Source: Clostridium_AD estertheticum_D
GTDB lineage: Bacteria; Bacillota; Clostridia; Clostridiales; Clostridiaceae
Length of the DNA stretch: 64,000 bases
Direction: 5' to 3'
Assembly: GCF_018861295.1 (NCBI RefSeq)
Contig: NZ_JAHLDM010000013.1
Location: 62,001 to 126,000, forward strand
Part shown: piece after piece, positions 34,609-44,158 of the stretch
Layout: each line of letters begins with the position of its first letter
Position numbering within the stretch: the stretch's first letter is position 1
The notes under the pieces: model-generated
The model's input: only the letters and a program-made list of their open reading frames with translations
Databases searched by the model: none
Told to the model about the DNA's origin: nothing
Made by a program: the position numbers and the translations under genes

Positions 34609-35946
34609 ATGAAAAACCAAATAGCGAAGATACTTCCAGGGAGTATTGCAGAAGAAATTGAGCTTGAAGTAGGAGATAGATTAATTAGTATAAATGGCAA
34701 TAAGGTAATAGATATTATAGATTACAAATTTTTAATTACAGATGAACTTCTTATCATTGAAATTGAAAAGGTAGATGGTGAGATTATTGAAATCGAATTT
34801 GAAAAAGACTATGATGAAGATTTGGGAATCCAATTTGTTGATGCCATTTTGGATAAACCTAAGAGCTGTCATAATAAATGTATATTCTGTTTTATTGATC
34901 AATTACCTGGTGGAATGAGAGATACCTTATATTTCAAAGATGATGATTCAAGATTATCGTTTTTTCAAGGTAATTTTGTAACATTAACTAATATGAGTGA
35001 AGAGGACATTGATAGAATTATTAGATATAAGATAAGCCCTATTAATGTGTCAGTTCATACTACGGACGGTGAGCTTAGAAAGATAATGCTAAACAATAAA
35101 TTTGCTGGAAATGTGTATGATAGGTTGAAGAGGCTAGCAAAAGCTGGCATTAAAATTAATTGTCAAGTAGTAGCATGCCCTGGCATGAACAATGGTGTAG
35201 AACTTATAAAAACTATCGAAGATTTGTATAAGCTTTATCCGAGTATTGAAAATCTAGCGGTTGTACCAGTTGGGGTAACAAAGTTTAGGGAAGGCCTGTT
35301 TAATTTAACATTGTATGATAAAAAGACTGCAGCAGAGGAAATAGAGAGTGTTAAAGAATTACAAGAAAAATACATTAGAGAAATAGATTCACCGTTTATT
35401 AGATTATCTGATGAATTCTATGTTGTAGCGAATATCGATGTTCCTTGCGAGAAGTTCTATGATGGTTATTCTCAACTCGAAGATGGCATTGGTATGATAA
35501 GACTATTTAGAAGTGTTATTGACGAAGATATAGTAAAACTAAATCTTAATAATGAAGGAAGTTTTACATTTATAACAGGTCATTCAGCTTACGCAGAAAT
35601 ATTAAAGGTAGCTGGGAAAATAACTGCATGTAATAACAAAATAAATATTGACGTAAAAGAGATAGCAAATGTTTTTTTTGGCGAAACTATTACAGTAGCA
35701 GGTCTTTTAACAGGAAATGACATAATCAAGCAACTGACAGGTGAAAAACTCGGTGAGTATTTAATACTTCCTAGTAATATGTTCAAAAGCGGATATGAAC
35801 TAGGAAGTAACGAGCAACAAATTTTCTTGGATAATGTTACAGTAAGTGATCTAGAAAAAAGCTTAAATACAAAAGTTTTAATATGTGATTATTCAGGAGA
35901 AGATTTAATAAGTATAATAAACCAAAATAGTCGGGAGGCAAAGTAA
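34609..35946 (+). CDS. PDZ and DUF512 domain radical SAM protein (TIGR03279 type)
   Basis: This 445-residue protein starts with a PDZ-like domain (about 5-60; GSIAEEIELEVGDRLISING). A radical SAM motif follows with C87, C91 and C94 (CHNKCIFC) and the family segment DDDSRLSFFQGNFVTLTN. The C-terminal DUF512 region is complete. The family is conserved in clostridia and cyanobacteria beside der, as here, but no function is established. It overlaps der by one base, so a link to ribosome assembly or RNA modification is a reasonable guess. GGAGG precedes the ATG. Confidence 0.85.
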   Translation: MKNQIAKILPGSIAEEIELEVGDRLISINGNKVIDIIDYKFLITDELLIIEIEKVDGEIIEIEFEKDYDEDLGIQFVDAILDKPKSCHNKCIFCFIDQLPGGMRDTLYFKDDDSRLSFFQGNFVTLTNMSEEDIDRIIRYKISPINVSVHTTDGELRKIMLNNKFAGNVYDRLKRLAKAGIKINCQVVACPGMNNGVELIKTIEDLYKLYPSIENLAVVPVGVTKFREGLFNLTLYDKKTAAEEIESVKELQEKYIREIDSPFIRLSDEFYVVANIDVPCEKFYDGYSQLEDGIGMIRLFRSVIDEDIVKLNLNNEGSFTFITGHSAYAEILKVAGKITACNNKINIDVKEIANVFFGETITVAGLLTGNDIIKQLTGEKLGEYLILPSNMFKSGYELGSNEQQIFLDNVTVSDLEKSLNTKVLICDYSGEDLISIINQNSREAK

Positions 35947-37262
35947 TGGCAAAACCAATAGTAGCAATAGTAGGAAGACCCAATGTAGGTAAATCTACAT
36001 TATTTAATAAATTAGCAGGTAAGAGAATATCAATAGTTGAAGATACACCAGGGGTAACAAGAGACAGAGTGTATGCGGATGCAGATTGGTTAAGACATAA
36101 TTTTACAATAATTGATACAGGTGGTATAGAAGTTGAAAGTCAAGATATCATTTTAGCTCAAATGAGAAGACAGGCACAAATAGCTATAGAAACAGCAGAT
36201 GTTATAATTTTTATAGTAGATGGTAAACAAGGACTTACAGGTTCAGATTATGAAGTTGCACAAATGTTAAGAAAAAGTAAAAAGCCAATAGTACTTGTAG
36301 TAAACAAAATAGATCATCTAGAATTAGAAGCAAATGCTTTTGAATTCTATAATTTAGGAATAGGTACACCAGTAGCTATTTCAGCAACTCAAGGTCTTGG
36401 ACTTGGAGATATGTTAGATGAAGTAGTAGTACATTTTGATAGTGTTTATTCAAATACAGAAGATGCAGAATATATTCAAGTTGCAGTGGTAGGTAAGCCA
36501 AATGTTGGTAAATCATCCCTCATAAATAGAATGCTTGGAGAAGAAAGAAATATAGTAACTGATATAGCAGGTACTACAAGAGATGCTATAGATAGTAAAT
36601 TAGAAACTGAAGAAGGAAAGTTTGTTCTTATAGATACAGCAGGAATAAGAAGAAAAAGTAAAGTAGAAGAGGGTATTGAAAGGTATAGTGTTATTAGGTC
36701 ACTCGCTGCGGTTGAGAGAGCTGATGTTGTTATACTTATGCTAACTGCTACTGAAGAATTAAGTGATCAAGATGAGAAAATTATAGGGTATGCTCATGAA
36801 ATGAAAAAAGCAATTTTAGTTATAGTGAATAAATGGGATTTAATAGAAAAGGATACTAAAACTATGCTTGAGTTTAAACAAAGAATTCAAGCAGGCTTAA
36901 ACTTTATGGCTTATGCACCATATTTATTTATATCTGCAAAAACAGGTCAAAGAGTACATAAGGTATTATCATCAATAAAAGAATGTTATGATAATTATTC
37001 AAAAAGAATTGCTACAGGTATATTAAATGAGGTTATAAATAAAGCTGTACTCATGAACGAACCTCCAACAGTAGCAAACAAGAGATTGAAAATATTTTAT
37101 GTTACTCAAGTAGACTCTAAACCACCAACATTTGTATTCTTTGTAAATAATCCTAATTTACTACATTTTTCTTATCAAAGATATTTAGAAAATCAATTGA
37201 GAAATAGTTTTGAGTTTAGTGGAACGGGTATAAAACTTATATTCAGAGAAAGGAAAGAATAA
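35946..37262 (+). CDS. der: Ribosome biogenesis GTPase Der (EngA)
   Basis: This 438-residue protein has two tandem GTPase domains, with Walker A GRPNVGKST near residue 9 and GKPNVGKSS at about 183-191, and a C-terminal KH-like domain. Der acts in 50S subunit maturation. All G motifs (DTPG, NKID/NKWD, DTAGIRRK) are intact. It overlaps the radical SAM gene upstream and is followed by gpsA after one base. Confidence 0.97.
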   Translation: MAKPIVAIVGRPNVGKSTLFNKLAGKRISIVEDTPGVTRDRVYADADWLRHNFTIIDTGGIEVESQDIILAQMRRQAQIAIETADVIIFIVDGKQGLTGSDYEVAQMLRKSKKPIVLVVNKIDHLELEANAFEFYNLGIGTPVAISATQGLGLGDMLDEVVVHFDSVYSNTEDAEYIQVAVVGKPNVGKSSLINRMLGEERNIVTDIAGTTRDAIDSKLETEEGKFVLIDTAGIRRKSKVEEGIERYSVIRSLAAVERADVVILMLTATEELSDQDEKIIGYAHEMKKAILVIVNKWDLIEKDTKTMLEFKQRIQAGLNFMAYAPYLFISAKTGQRVHKVLSSIKECYDNYSKRIATGILNEVINKAVLMNEPPTVANKRLKIFYVTQVDSKPPTFVFFVNNPNLLHFSYQRYLENQLRNSFEFSGTGIKLIFRERKE

Positions 37263-37263
37263 A

Positions 37264-38256
37264 ATGTTAAAAGTTGCTTTTTTAGGTGGAGGTAGTTTTG
37301 GTACTGCATTATCAATAATGCTTGCGAAAAAAGGAACTAGCGTTAACATCTGGGATAGAAAACTAAGTGTTATTAATGATATTAACATAAAAAAGGAAAA
37401 CATTAAATACTTACCCAATATTACGGTACCCTCAGGAATAACAGCATTTATTGATATAGAAGAGGTTATAAATGATACTGATATAATTGTGTTATCAGTT
37501 CCATCACATGTTATAAGAAATATATGTAAGATGATAACACCATATTTAAAACAAAACCAAATTATTGTTAGTATTGCAAAAGGAATAGAAGAGGGTTCAT
37601 TAAAAAGAATTTCAGAGGTTATAGAAGAAGAAATTCCAAGTAATCCAATTGTAATACTTTCAGGTCCCAGTCATGCAGAAGAAGTTGCTTTAGATATACC
37701 TACAACTGTAGTAGTCACATCTAAACAAATGGAATATGCAATGATCGTTCAAGATGTTTTTATGACTAATAAATTTAGAGTTTATACTAATGAAGACATT
37801 ATAGGAGTAGAAATTGGTGGAGCGGTTAAAAACATTATTGCATTAGCAGCTGGTATATCAGATGGTATAGGTTATGGAGATAATGCTAAGGCCGCCCTTA
37901 TGACAAGGGGCATGAATGAAATTATAAAAATAGGAACTAGGCTTGGCGGCAGAATTGAAACATTTTATGGATTAACAGGTATGGGTGATCTTATAGTAAC
38001 TTGTACTAGTATGCATAGTCGAAATAGAAAAGCTGGTATTCTAATTGGAAAAGGTGTTCTAGTGGAGAAGGCGTGCAATGATATAGGGATGGTAGTTGAG
38101 GGTATAAAAGCTATAAGAGCTTTTTATGAACTTAAAGAAAAAGAAAAAGTTTCTATGCCTATAACAGATGTATTATACAAAGTACTATTCGAAGGTAAAG
38201 ACCCTAAATATGGAGTATATGAATTAATGTCAAGAAATAAAAAAAGTGAGTTTTAA
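37264..38256 (+). CDS. gpsA: NAD(P)-dependent glycerol-3-phosphate dehydrogenase
   Basis: This 330-residue enzyme reduces dihydroxyacetone phosphate to sn-glycerol 3-phosphate for phospholipid synthesis. The Rossmann motif GGGSFGTA is at residues 8-15, LSGPSHAEEVA in the middle, and the catalytic lysine lies in GGAVKNIIALAAGISDG. It follows der by one base, a common Firmicutes pair. A strong terminator follows. Confidence 0.96.
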   Translation: MLKVAFLGGGSFGTALSIMLAKKGTSVNIWDRKLSVINDINIKKENIKYLPNITVPSGITAFIDIEEVINDTDIIVLSVPSHVIRNICKMITPYLKQNQIIVSIAKGIEEGSLKRISEVIEEEIPSNPIVILSGPSHAEEVALDIPTTVVVTSKQMEYAMIVQDVFMTNKFRVYTNEDIIGVEIGGAVKNIIALAAGISDGIGYGDNAKAALMTRGMNEIIKIGTRLGGRIETFYGLTGMGDLIVTCTSMHSRNRKAGILIGKGVLVEKACNDIGMVVEGIKAIRAFYELKEKEKVSMPITDVLYKVLFEGKDPKYGVYELMSRNKKSEF

Positions 38257-38298
38257 TTATATCAAGTTACTAAATATAATTAACCTAAAACCCATTAT

Positions 38299-38352
38299 AA
38301 AAAATCCGATTTTTATTAAGAAATTAATAAAGATTGGATTTTTTTTATATTT
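38299..38352 (+). terminator. Intrinsic terminator after gpsA
   Basis: Arms 38299-38317 and 38326-38344 pair almost perfectly (AAAAATCC with GGATTTTT) around an 8-nt loop, then a long T-run. It closes the DUF512-der-gpsA unit. Confidence 0.9.
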
Positions 38353-38428
38353 TTTTAATCAATAGTAATAATTTGATGAAATCTAAAGTATATTTATATT
38401 GATAATAATAAGTAGTGGGAGGTATATA

Positions 38429-39907
38429 TTGGATAATTTTGATATATATAAAGATATAGCAGAAAGAACACAAGGAGATATTTATGTAGGTGTTGTAGGT
38501 CCTGTAAGAACTGGCAAATCAACATTTATAAAAAGGTTTATGGAGCTTATGGTAATTCCAAACATAGACAATCCGCATAAGAAAGAAAGAGCGAAAGATG
38601 AGCTTCCTCAAAGTGGTTCAGGTAAATCAATTCATACTACGGAACCTAAATTTGTGCCAAACGAAGCAGTTGAAATTGAGTTTGAGGGTGGTACTAAATT
38701 TAAGGTTAGAATGGTTGATTGTGTTGGCTATATTGTTAAGGGAGCGCTCGGATATGCTGAAGGGGAAGTTCCTAAAATGGTTAATACTCCTTGGTATGAT
38801 CATGAAATTCCATTTGAGGAAGCAGCGGAGATTGGAACAAAAAAAGTAATAAATGAACATTCAACTATTGGACTTTTAATTACAACGGATGGTTCTATCA
38901 CTGGAATAGAAAGAAATGAATACTTAGAAGCAGAAGGAAGGGTAGTTAATGAGCTTAAATCAATCAATAAACCTTTTATAATGGTATTAAATTCTAGTAA
39001 CGCAGCTGCACCTGAAACATCGGTTTTAGCAAGAGAATTAGAAGAAAAATATGATGTTCCGGTTCAGGTTATGGATGTTATAAATATGAATGAAGAGGAT
39101 ATTTCTAATATATTTCAAAGGGTTCTTAAAGAATTCCCAGTTAAAGAAATTAACATAGATATGCCAGAATGGATTGAAAACCTAAGTTCTAAACATTGGG
39201 TTAAAGTAAATTTTATGAAAGTCTTGAAAGATATGTGCAAGGATATTTTTAAGGTTCGCGATATAACTAAATCTTTACTGAGTTTTAAAGAAGTTGATTT
39301 TTTAGAATCAGCAAACCTTGATGAAGTAAATATGGGTGAAGGGACTGCTAGAGTTAAAATAATTCCTAAACATGAACTGTTTTATAAAATACTCGGTGAA
39401 ACCTGTGATTGTGAAATTAAAGGTGAAAATGATTTATTAACATTAATGGGAGAATTCTCGAGAGCAAAAGTTGAATATGATAAAATTGCAGATGCATTAA
39501 AAGATGTTCGTGAGAAAGGCTATGGATTAGTAGCACCACAGCTTTCAGAAATGACGTTAGAAGAACCTGAAATTGTTCAACATGGAGGTAGATACGGAGT
39601 CAAATTAAAGGCATCAGCGCCATCACTTCACTTTATTAAGGCAGATATACAAACGGAAATATCTCCTATTATGGGTACTGAAAAGCAAAGTGAAGATTTC
39701 TATAAATCCATTTTAGATCAATTTGAAAATGATAAATCACAAATTTGGCAGAGTAATATGTTTGGCAAGTCCTTAGAAGTATTAGTTAAAGAGGGCCTTC
39801 AAAATAAATTGTTTAAAATGCCTGATGATGTTCAAGTGAAAATTCAAAAGACGCTACAAAGAATTATAAATGAAGGTAATGGTAGCTTAATATGTATTAT
39901 TTTATAA
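38429..39907 (+). CDS. spoIVA: Stage IV sporulation protein A, spore coat ATPase
   Basis: This 492-residue cytoskeletal ATPase forms the basement layer of the spore coat; the length equals the B. subtilis protein. Walker A GPVRTGKST is at residues 24-32, and the C-terminus ends with the short hydrophobic SLICIIL that anchors to SpoVM-coated membrane. I place the start at TTG 38429, 6 nt after GGGAGG. That gives the expected N-terminus (DNFDIYKDIAERTQ); the open frame extends further upstream but has no ribosome site there. It is monocistronic, between two terminators. Confidence 0.95.
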   Translation: MDNFDIYKDIAERTQGDIYVGVVGPVRTGKSTFIKRFMELMVIPNIDNPHKKERAKDELPQSGSGKSIHTTEPKFVPNEAVEIEFEGGTKFKVRMVDCVGYIVKGALGYAEGEVPKMVNTPWYDHEIPFEEAAEIGTKKVINEHSTIGLLITTDGSITGIERNEYLEAEGRVVNELKSINKPFIMVLNSSNAAAPETSVLARELEEKYDVPVQVMDVINMNEEDISNIFQRVLKEFPVKEINIDMPEWIENLSSKHWVKVNFMKVLKDMCKDIFKVRDITKSLLSFKEVDFLESANLDEVNMGEGTARVKIIPKHELFYKILGETCDCEIKGENDLLTLMGEFSRAKVEYDKIADALKDVREKGYGLVAPQLSEMTLEEPEIVQHGGRYGVKLKASAPSLHFIKADIQTEISPIMGTEKQSEDFYKSILDQFENDKSQIWQSNMFGKSLEVLVKEGLQNKLFKMPDDVQVKIQKTLQRIINEGNGSLICIIL

Positions 39908-39925
39908 ATTAATGTAGAATATATT

Positions 39926-39960
39926 AAAAGTCTGTATCCATAATGGTTGCAGACTTTTAA
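39926..39960 (+). terminator. Intrinsic terminator after spoIVA
   Basis: AAAAGTCTG (39926-39934) pairs with CAGACTTTT (39950-39958), with a further CCA/TGG inside the loop. A short T-run forms the 3' end of the stem. Confidence 0.75.
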
Positions 39961-40082
39961 TATTATACTTTAGGTAAGAAAACTTATATATATATAATTA
40001 CTATGAATTTAGTGTACAATAAGGTAAAGACAATATTAATTTATTTTTAAATATGAATTACAAGTTAATCGGAGGTTTGGAA

Positions 40083-40286
40083 ATGTTAAATGGAGAAGTT
40101 AAAGAAAGCTTGATTAGAGAAGGGATACATGGTGATGCAATAAAAGCATTAGATGAAAAAGGAAAATGTTTATTTGATATAAACAGTACAAGAGACGTTT
40201 GCTTTGAATTAATTGACGCTGGGGTTAAGTTTAGTTGTGAACAAAGTATTTTGGATGATGGATTGTATTTAATAAAAATATTATAA
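40083..40286 (+). CDS. Small hypothetical protein, 67 residues
   Basis: GGAGG at 40071-40075 gives a good start at ATG 40083; an in-frame ATG at 40053 precedes the ribosome site and is rejected. The product is a soluble mixed alpha/beta protein (ALDEKGKCLFDINSTRDVCF) with three cysteines and no membrane segment. I do not recognise the family. It stands alone between spoIVA and the DNA-repair radical SAM gene. Confidence 0.65.
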   Translation: MLNGEVKESLIREGIHGDAIKALDEKGKCLFDINSTRDVCFELIDAGVKFSCEQSILDDGLYLIKIL

Positions 40287-40376
40287 TAGATATGGAAGTT
40301 AAAATTCCAACAAATAACTCTTTTAATTTAGAATAAAACATGATAGAATGAGAACAAATGTTTGTGGGGTGATATA

Positions 40377-41639
40377 ATGGACGTAATGAAAAAACTTGAG
40401 ATATTATCGAATTCAGCAAAGTATGACGCTTCTTGTTCTTCAAGTGGTTCTAATAGAAAGAATACAAAAGATGGAATAGGGAATGCAGCAACCTCTGGAA
40501 TTTGTCATTCATGGTCACAAGACGGTAGATGTATTTCATTACTTAAAATTTTGTACAGTAATAAATGTATATATGATTGTAAATATTGTATTAATCGCTC
40601 TAGTAACGAATTAGAGCGGGCAAGCTTCACTCCTAAAGAAATAGTAGATCTAACTATAAATTTTTATAGAAGAAATTATATTGAGGGACTATTCCTTAGT
40701 TCTGGTGTAGAAAGAAGTCCAGATTACACTATGGAAAACCTAGTGAAAATAATAAAAGACTTACGATTGGTCCACAAATTTAATGGTTATATTCATGTAA
40801 AAGCTATTCCGGGAGCTGATCCAAAATTTATTTATGAGGCAGGACTGTATGCTGATAGGATGAGTGTAAATATTGAGCTTCCTTCCGAGAAAAGCTTAAA
40901 GCTTTTAGCACCGCAAAAGAATAAAGCAGATATATTAAAACCTATGAATCTTATTAAACATAGTATAATAGAGTCAACCGAATATAAGAAGAAAGGTTTT
41001 AACGTACCTAAATTTACACCAGGTGGGCAGAGTACTCAGATAATGGTTGGAGCAACTAATGAAAGCGATTTGAGCGTCATTAGTCTTACAGAAGGGTTAT
41101 ATAACACTTTTGGGCTTAGGAGAGTGTATTATTCTGCTTATGTGCCAGTTATGCAGCATGCAAATCTACCAGCGATTCAAACAACGCCTCCACTGCTTAA
41201 AGAACATAGAATGTATCAGGCGGATTGGCTTTTAAGACACTATGGATTTAAAGCAAATGAATTATTAGATAAAGTAAACCCTAACTTCGATACAGATTTA
41301 GATCCTAAAGCATTTTGGGCATTAAACAATTTAGATAAATTTCCGGTAGAGGTCAATAACGCTGCTTATGAGACTCTTCTTAGAGTGCCTGGAATAGGAG
41401 TAACATCTGCCTTAAGAATTGTAAGAGCAAGAAGGCTTTGTAATCTTTCTTATGATAATTTAAAAAAACTAGGAGTAGTACTTAAAAGAGCTAGGTTCTT
41501 TATGACATGTAGCGGTAAATTTTATGGTGACAAGAATAGGGAAAGATTGACTCTTAAAAATTATTTATTAGATCATGAAAGTTTTGATAAGCCACAACAA
41601 ATAAGTTTATTTAATTTAAGGAGTGATTTATTTGCTTAG
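40377..41639 (+). CDS. Putative DNA modification/repair radical SAM protein (TIGR03916 type)
   Basis: This 420-residue protein has the radical SAM cysteines C64, C68 and C71 (CIYDCKYC). The N-terminus KLEILSNSAKYDASCSSSGS is distinctive of this family. A C-terminal helix-hairpin-helix region (VPGIGVTSALRIVRARR) suggests DNA binding. The family is known by comparative genomics to pair with a TIGR03915 protein and, in some genomes, a uracil-DNA glycosylase domain. Here the partner is the next gene and overlaps it. GGGGTG before ATG 40377 fixes the start. Biochemical function is not established. Confidence 0.85.
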   Translation: MDVMKKLEILSNSAKYDASCSSSGSNRKNTKDGIGNAATSGICHSWSQDGRCISLLKILYSNKCIYDCKYCINRSSNELERASFTPKEIVDLTINFYRRNYIEGLFLSSGVERSPDYTMENLVKIIKDLRLVHKFNGYIHVKAIPGADPKFIYEAGLYADRMSVNIELPSEKSLKLLAPQKNKADILKPMNLIKHSIIESTEYKKKGFNVPKFTPGGQSTQIMVGATNESDLSVISLTEGLYNTFGLRRVYYSAYVPVMQHANLPAIQTTPPLLKEHRMYQADWLLRHYGFKANELLDKVNPNFDTDLDPKAFWALNNLDKFPVEVNNAAYETLLRVPGIGVTSALRIVRARRLCNLSYDNLKKLGVVLKRARFFMTCSGKFYGDKNRERLTLKNYLLDHESFDKPQQISLFNLRSDLFA

Positions 41640-42363
41640 ATACATTTATGATACTACCTTTGATGGATTCTTATCCGTTATATACAATTGTTATTATAAT
41701 AAAATGCCTGATTGCATAGAAAGGGAAGATAGGTATACATTTAATTTGTTATTTGATGATAATATTATAATAAGTGATCCAGTTAAATCAAATAAAGTAT
41801 CAAAAGCTATAGCTCAAAAAATATCAACAGATACATTAATTCATGTATATCAATCCTTTTTATCAGAGGCCGAGGGCATAGAATTAAAATTACTTAAATA
41901 TATACAATTAGGATTCAAGATGGGAAGTATTGTTAATGATTATATGGTAAATGAATTTGTAAATGAGATACAAAAATACTCTAGAAAGGTTGGGGCTGAA
42001 GCTCACAGATTTTTGGGATTAGTTAGATTTCAAGAATTTAATGGAATATTATATGCAGCGATAGAACCAACTTATAATATTTCAGAGTTAATTGCAAATC
42101 ATTTTAAGGAAAGACTTGCAAACGAAAAGTGGATAATTCATGATGTTAAAAGAAAATTTGGTATAGTTTATGAGAATAACGAATGGATACTTAGGGATCT
42201 TAAATTCGAGAAATTAGAAAGTCATGAAGAGGAAGAATTATTTTATCAAAATTTATGGAAGGTATTCCATAAAAGTGTTTCAATAAAAGAAAGAAATAAC
42301 GAAAGATTACAAATGAAGAATATGCCTAAAAAATATTGGAATAATCTAATTGAGATGAAATAA
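41632..42363 (+). CDS. TIGR03915 (DUF4130) family protein, partner of the radical SAM protein
   Basis: This 243-residue protein begins LRYIYDTTFDGFLSVIY, the family N-terminus, and contains AHRFLGLVRFQEFNGILYAAIEPTYNI. In other bacteria it is fused to or beside uracil-DNA glycosylase-like domains; no such domain follows here. TTG at 41632, 8 nt after AAGGAG, is the best start (GTG 41623 sits inside the ribosome site). It overlaps the radical SAM gene by 8 nt. DNA repair or modification is inferred from the pairing. Confidence 0.82.
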   Translation: MLRYIYDTTFDGFLSVIYNCYYNKMPDCIEREDRYTFNLLFDDNIIISDPVKSNKVSKAIAQKISTDTLIHVYQSFLSEAEGIELKLLKYIQLGFKMGSIVNDYMVNEFVNEIQKYSRKVGAEAHRFLGLVRFQEFNGILYAAIEPTYNISELIANHFKERLANEKWIIHDVKRKFGIVYENNEWILRDLKFEKLESHEEEELFYQNLWKVFHKSVSIKERNNERLQMKNMPKKYWNNLIEMK

Positions 42364-42490
42364 TACTTTGGGAATATCATGACGCTTTTCTTATATTTTA
42401 CTGATTCTTTAAAAAATGCCCTAAATCGTGATATAATAGACATGAGTATATTTACTAAATTACTGTTAGTTAAAGGAAGGAACGATTATT

Positions 42491-42856
42491 ATGAAGAAAA
42501 CTGAAGAATACATACAGGTTGAAAGCCCTATTATAAGTATGGAAAAAAGAAAAAAGATGATGGAAACAATTTACAAAACGCTAGAAGACTTAGGAGCTGT
42601 TAGTAAAGAAACAGCAAAAACTAGTAAGGAGATACACAATTGTATTCCTGATGAGCCGACTGTAAAAGACATAGATACTGGGAAAAAGATTAAGAAAGTT
42701 CAATTGAATACACCTTCATTTGTAGGTTCACTTTCAGGAGTTATGTCTAAAGCAAAAATAATTGGAAAAGTGTATAGTGTAGAAAAACAAGAAACTACAT
42801 GGTACATTAGGGGTAATAAAAAGAAGATTGATGATATAGACCCTAGAGATATGTAA
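42491..42856 (+). CDS. Hypothetical protein, 121 residues
   Basis: AAAGGAAGGA precedes ATG 42491. The N-terminal half is charged and helical (MEKRKKMMETIYKTLEDLGAV) and the C-terminal part may form a small beta domain (GKVYSVEKQETTWYIRGN). It has no signal peptide or membrane segment. I do not recognise the family. It follows the repair cassette but with its own ribosome site and a 127-nt gap, and ends at a bidirectional terminator. Confidence 0.65.
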   Translation: MKKTEEYIQVESPIISMEKRKKMMETIYKTLEDLGAVSKETAKTSKEIHNCIPDEPTVKDIDTGKKIKKVQLNTPSFVGSLSGVMSKAKIIGKVYSVEKQETTWYIRGNKKKIDDIDPRDM

Positions 42857-42872
42857 TTTAAATAACTTATAT

Positions 42873-42915
42873 AAATAAAAAATAAGTCTTATAATCTAAG
42901 ACTTATTTTTTATTT
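42873..42915. terminator. Bidirectional terminator
   Basis: A perfect 19-bp stem (42873-42891 with 42897-42915) with a 5-nt loop contains AATAAGTCTTA. T-rich tails on both strands end the two convergent genes. Confidence 0.9.
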
Positions 42916-42925
42916 GTTAAATTCA

Positions 42926-44101
42926 TTAAAATTCTTCAGTTTCTAATTTAAATCCTTCTATAACAATGTCATCCTCGATCTCAATAAGTAGACATCTTCT
43001 GCCATCCTTGTTTCTTACCTGTTTAATCGAGTTAAGATCTTTTGGAGTTAAAGTGATATTTGCGATTTCACTAGTAATCTTAATTGATTTAGAATTGAAT
43101 TCTGGCACAATGTTATTTATCTTAAAATCATACTTACTACCGCAAGTTTCGTCAAATGCTGTTTCTATATCAGATATGATCTCCGCTCCGCAATTACTAA
43201 GAATATTTTTTACATCTATAACTCCAAGAAGTGGAGTTTCACCATCTTCAGATTGCTCTGCTAATTCATGTATATTAGCATAGATATCTTGCATAAGTTC
43301 TGGTTTTATTTTATCTCCAATTATAGATTTTAAAATATCACCAAAGCAATTTTTTTCATCCTCAGCAGTAAATTTGAAACCACAGTTAAGAACATTTTCT
43401 ATAAAAGCTGAATTTAATTCCTTAGGCTTTGAATCATAATATAAACACTTATTAAAATCTGAATAACCTCCGCTAAGACTAGGGAACATAAACCCTTCTA
43501 AAGGAGCATTAAGATTAATAACTGAATCAAGAACTGAATTTGCTTTAAATTCTTTATCGGTATAATCGAATTTTAGCGTTCTTTTTGGAATGTCTATTTT
43601 ATTAACACTGGATAAAATAAAATTAAAAGCATTCATTGAATCTTGGATACTTTCATCTGCATCCATATTTTTATGACTTGATCCTATGTAGTACTCAGCT
43701 TTTATAAATGTGACAACAACATCTGTTTCGTATTTATAGTTAGCTGCAATTTTATTAATGATTATATTAATATTACTTTCTATTTCATCTTTAGTATTTG
43801 ATTTTAAGGCGCTTGTTAAAAATTTCTGAGAGTTATCTTCATCTTCAACATTTTGAAAATCTAATTCAAATATTTTAGTATCAAGGGCGCCTGTAAGTAC
43901 TTTCTTAAAATTTCCTAGAAATAGTTCCTTTTTATCCATATCCATTCTATCAAAGTAATCAAACTCTGAATGGATAATAGGTTCATAATCAATTTGTACA
44001 TTATCTTTTTTTAAATAAACGCTATAAATCTCCTCAATTTTTATCATACCATTTTCTAATTTAAATTCTTTTCTTATATCTGCCAATTCTTTTTTATTCA
44101 T
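42926..44101 (-). CDS. DUF4317 family protein
   Basis: This 391-residue protein begins MNKKELADIRKEFKLENGMIKI and contains EFDYFDRMDMDKKELFLGNFKKVLTG, which I recognise as DUF4317, a family common in Clostridia and of unknown function. It is soluble and acidic with no signal peptide. It is transcribed divergently from the cassette to its left and lies 57 nt after nudC in the same direction, so both may share a transcript. Confidence 0.8.
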   Translation of the reverse strand: MNKKELADIRKEFKLENGMIKIEEIYSVYLKKDNVQIDYEPIIHSEFDYFDRMDMDKKELFLGNFKKVLTGALDTKIFELDFQNVEDEDNSQKFLTSALKSNTKDEIESNINIIINKIAANYKYETDVVVTFIKAEYYIGSSHKNMDADESIQDSMNAFNFILSSVNKIDIPKRTLKFDYTDKEFKANSVLDSVINLNAPLEGFMFPSLSGGYSDFNKCLYYDSKPKELNSAFIENVLNCGFKFTAEDEKNCFGDILKSIIGDKIKPELMQDIYANIHELAEQSEDGETPLLGVIDVKNILSNCGAEIISDIETAFDETCGSKYDFKINNIVPEFNSKSIKITSEIANITLTPKDLNSIKQVRNKDGRRCLLIEIEDDIVIEGFKLETEEF

Positions 44102-44158
44102 AATTAACCTCTTTTCGTTGTTATTTTATATTAAAATTATACCACTCGTCTTGCTTAA

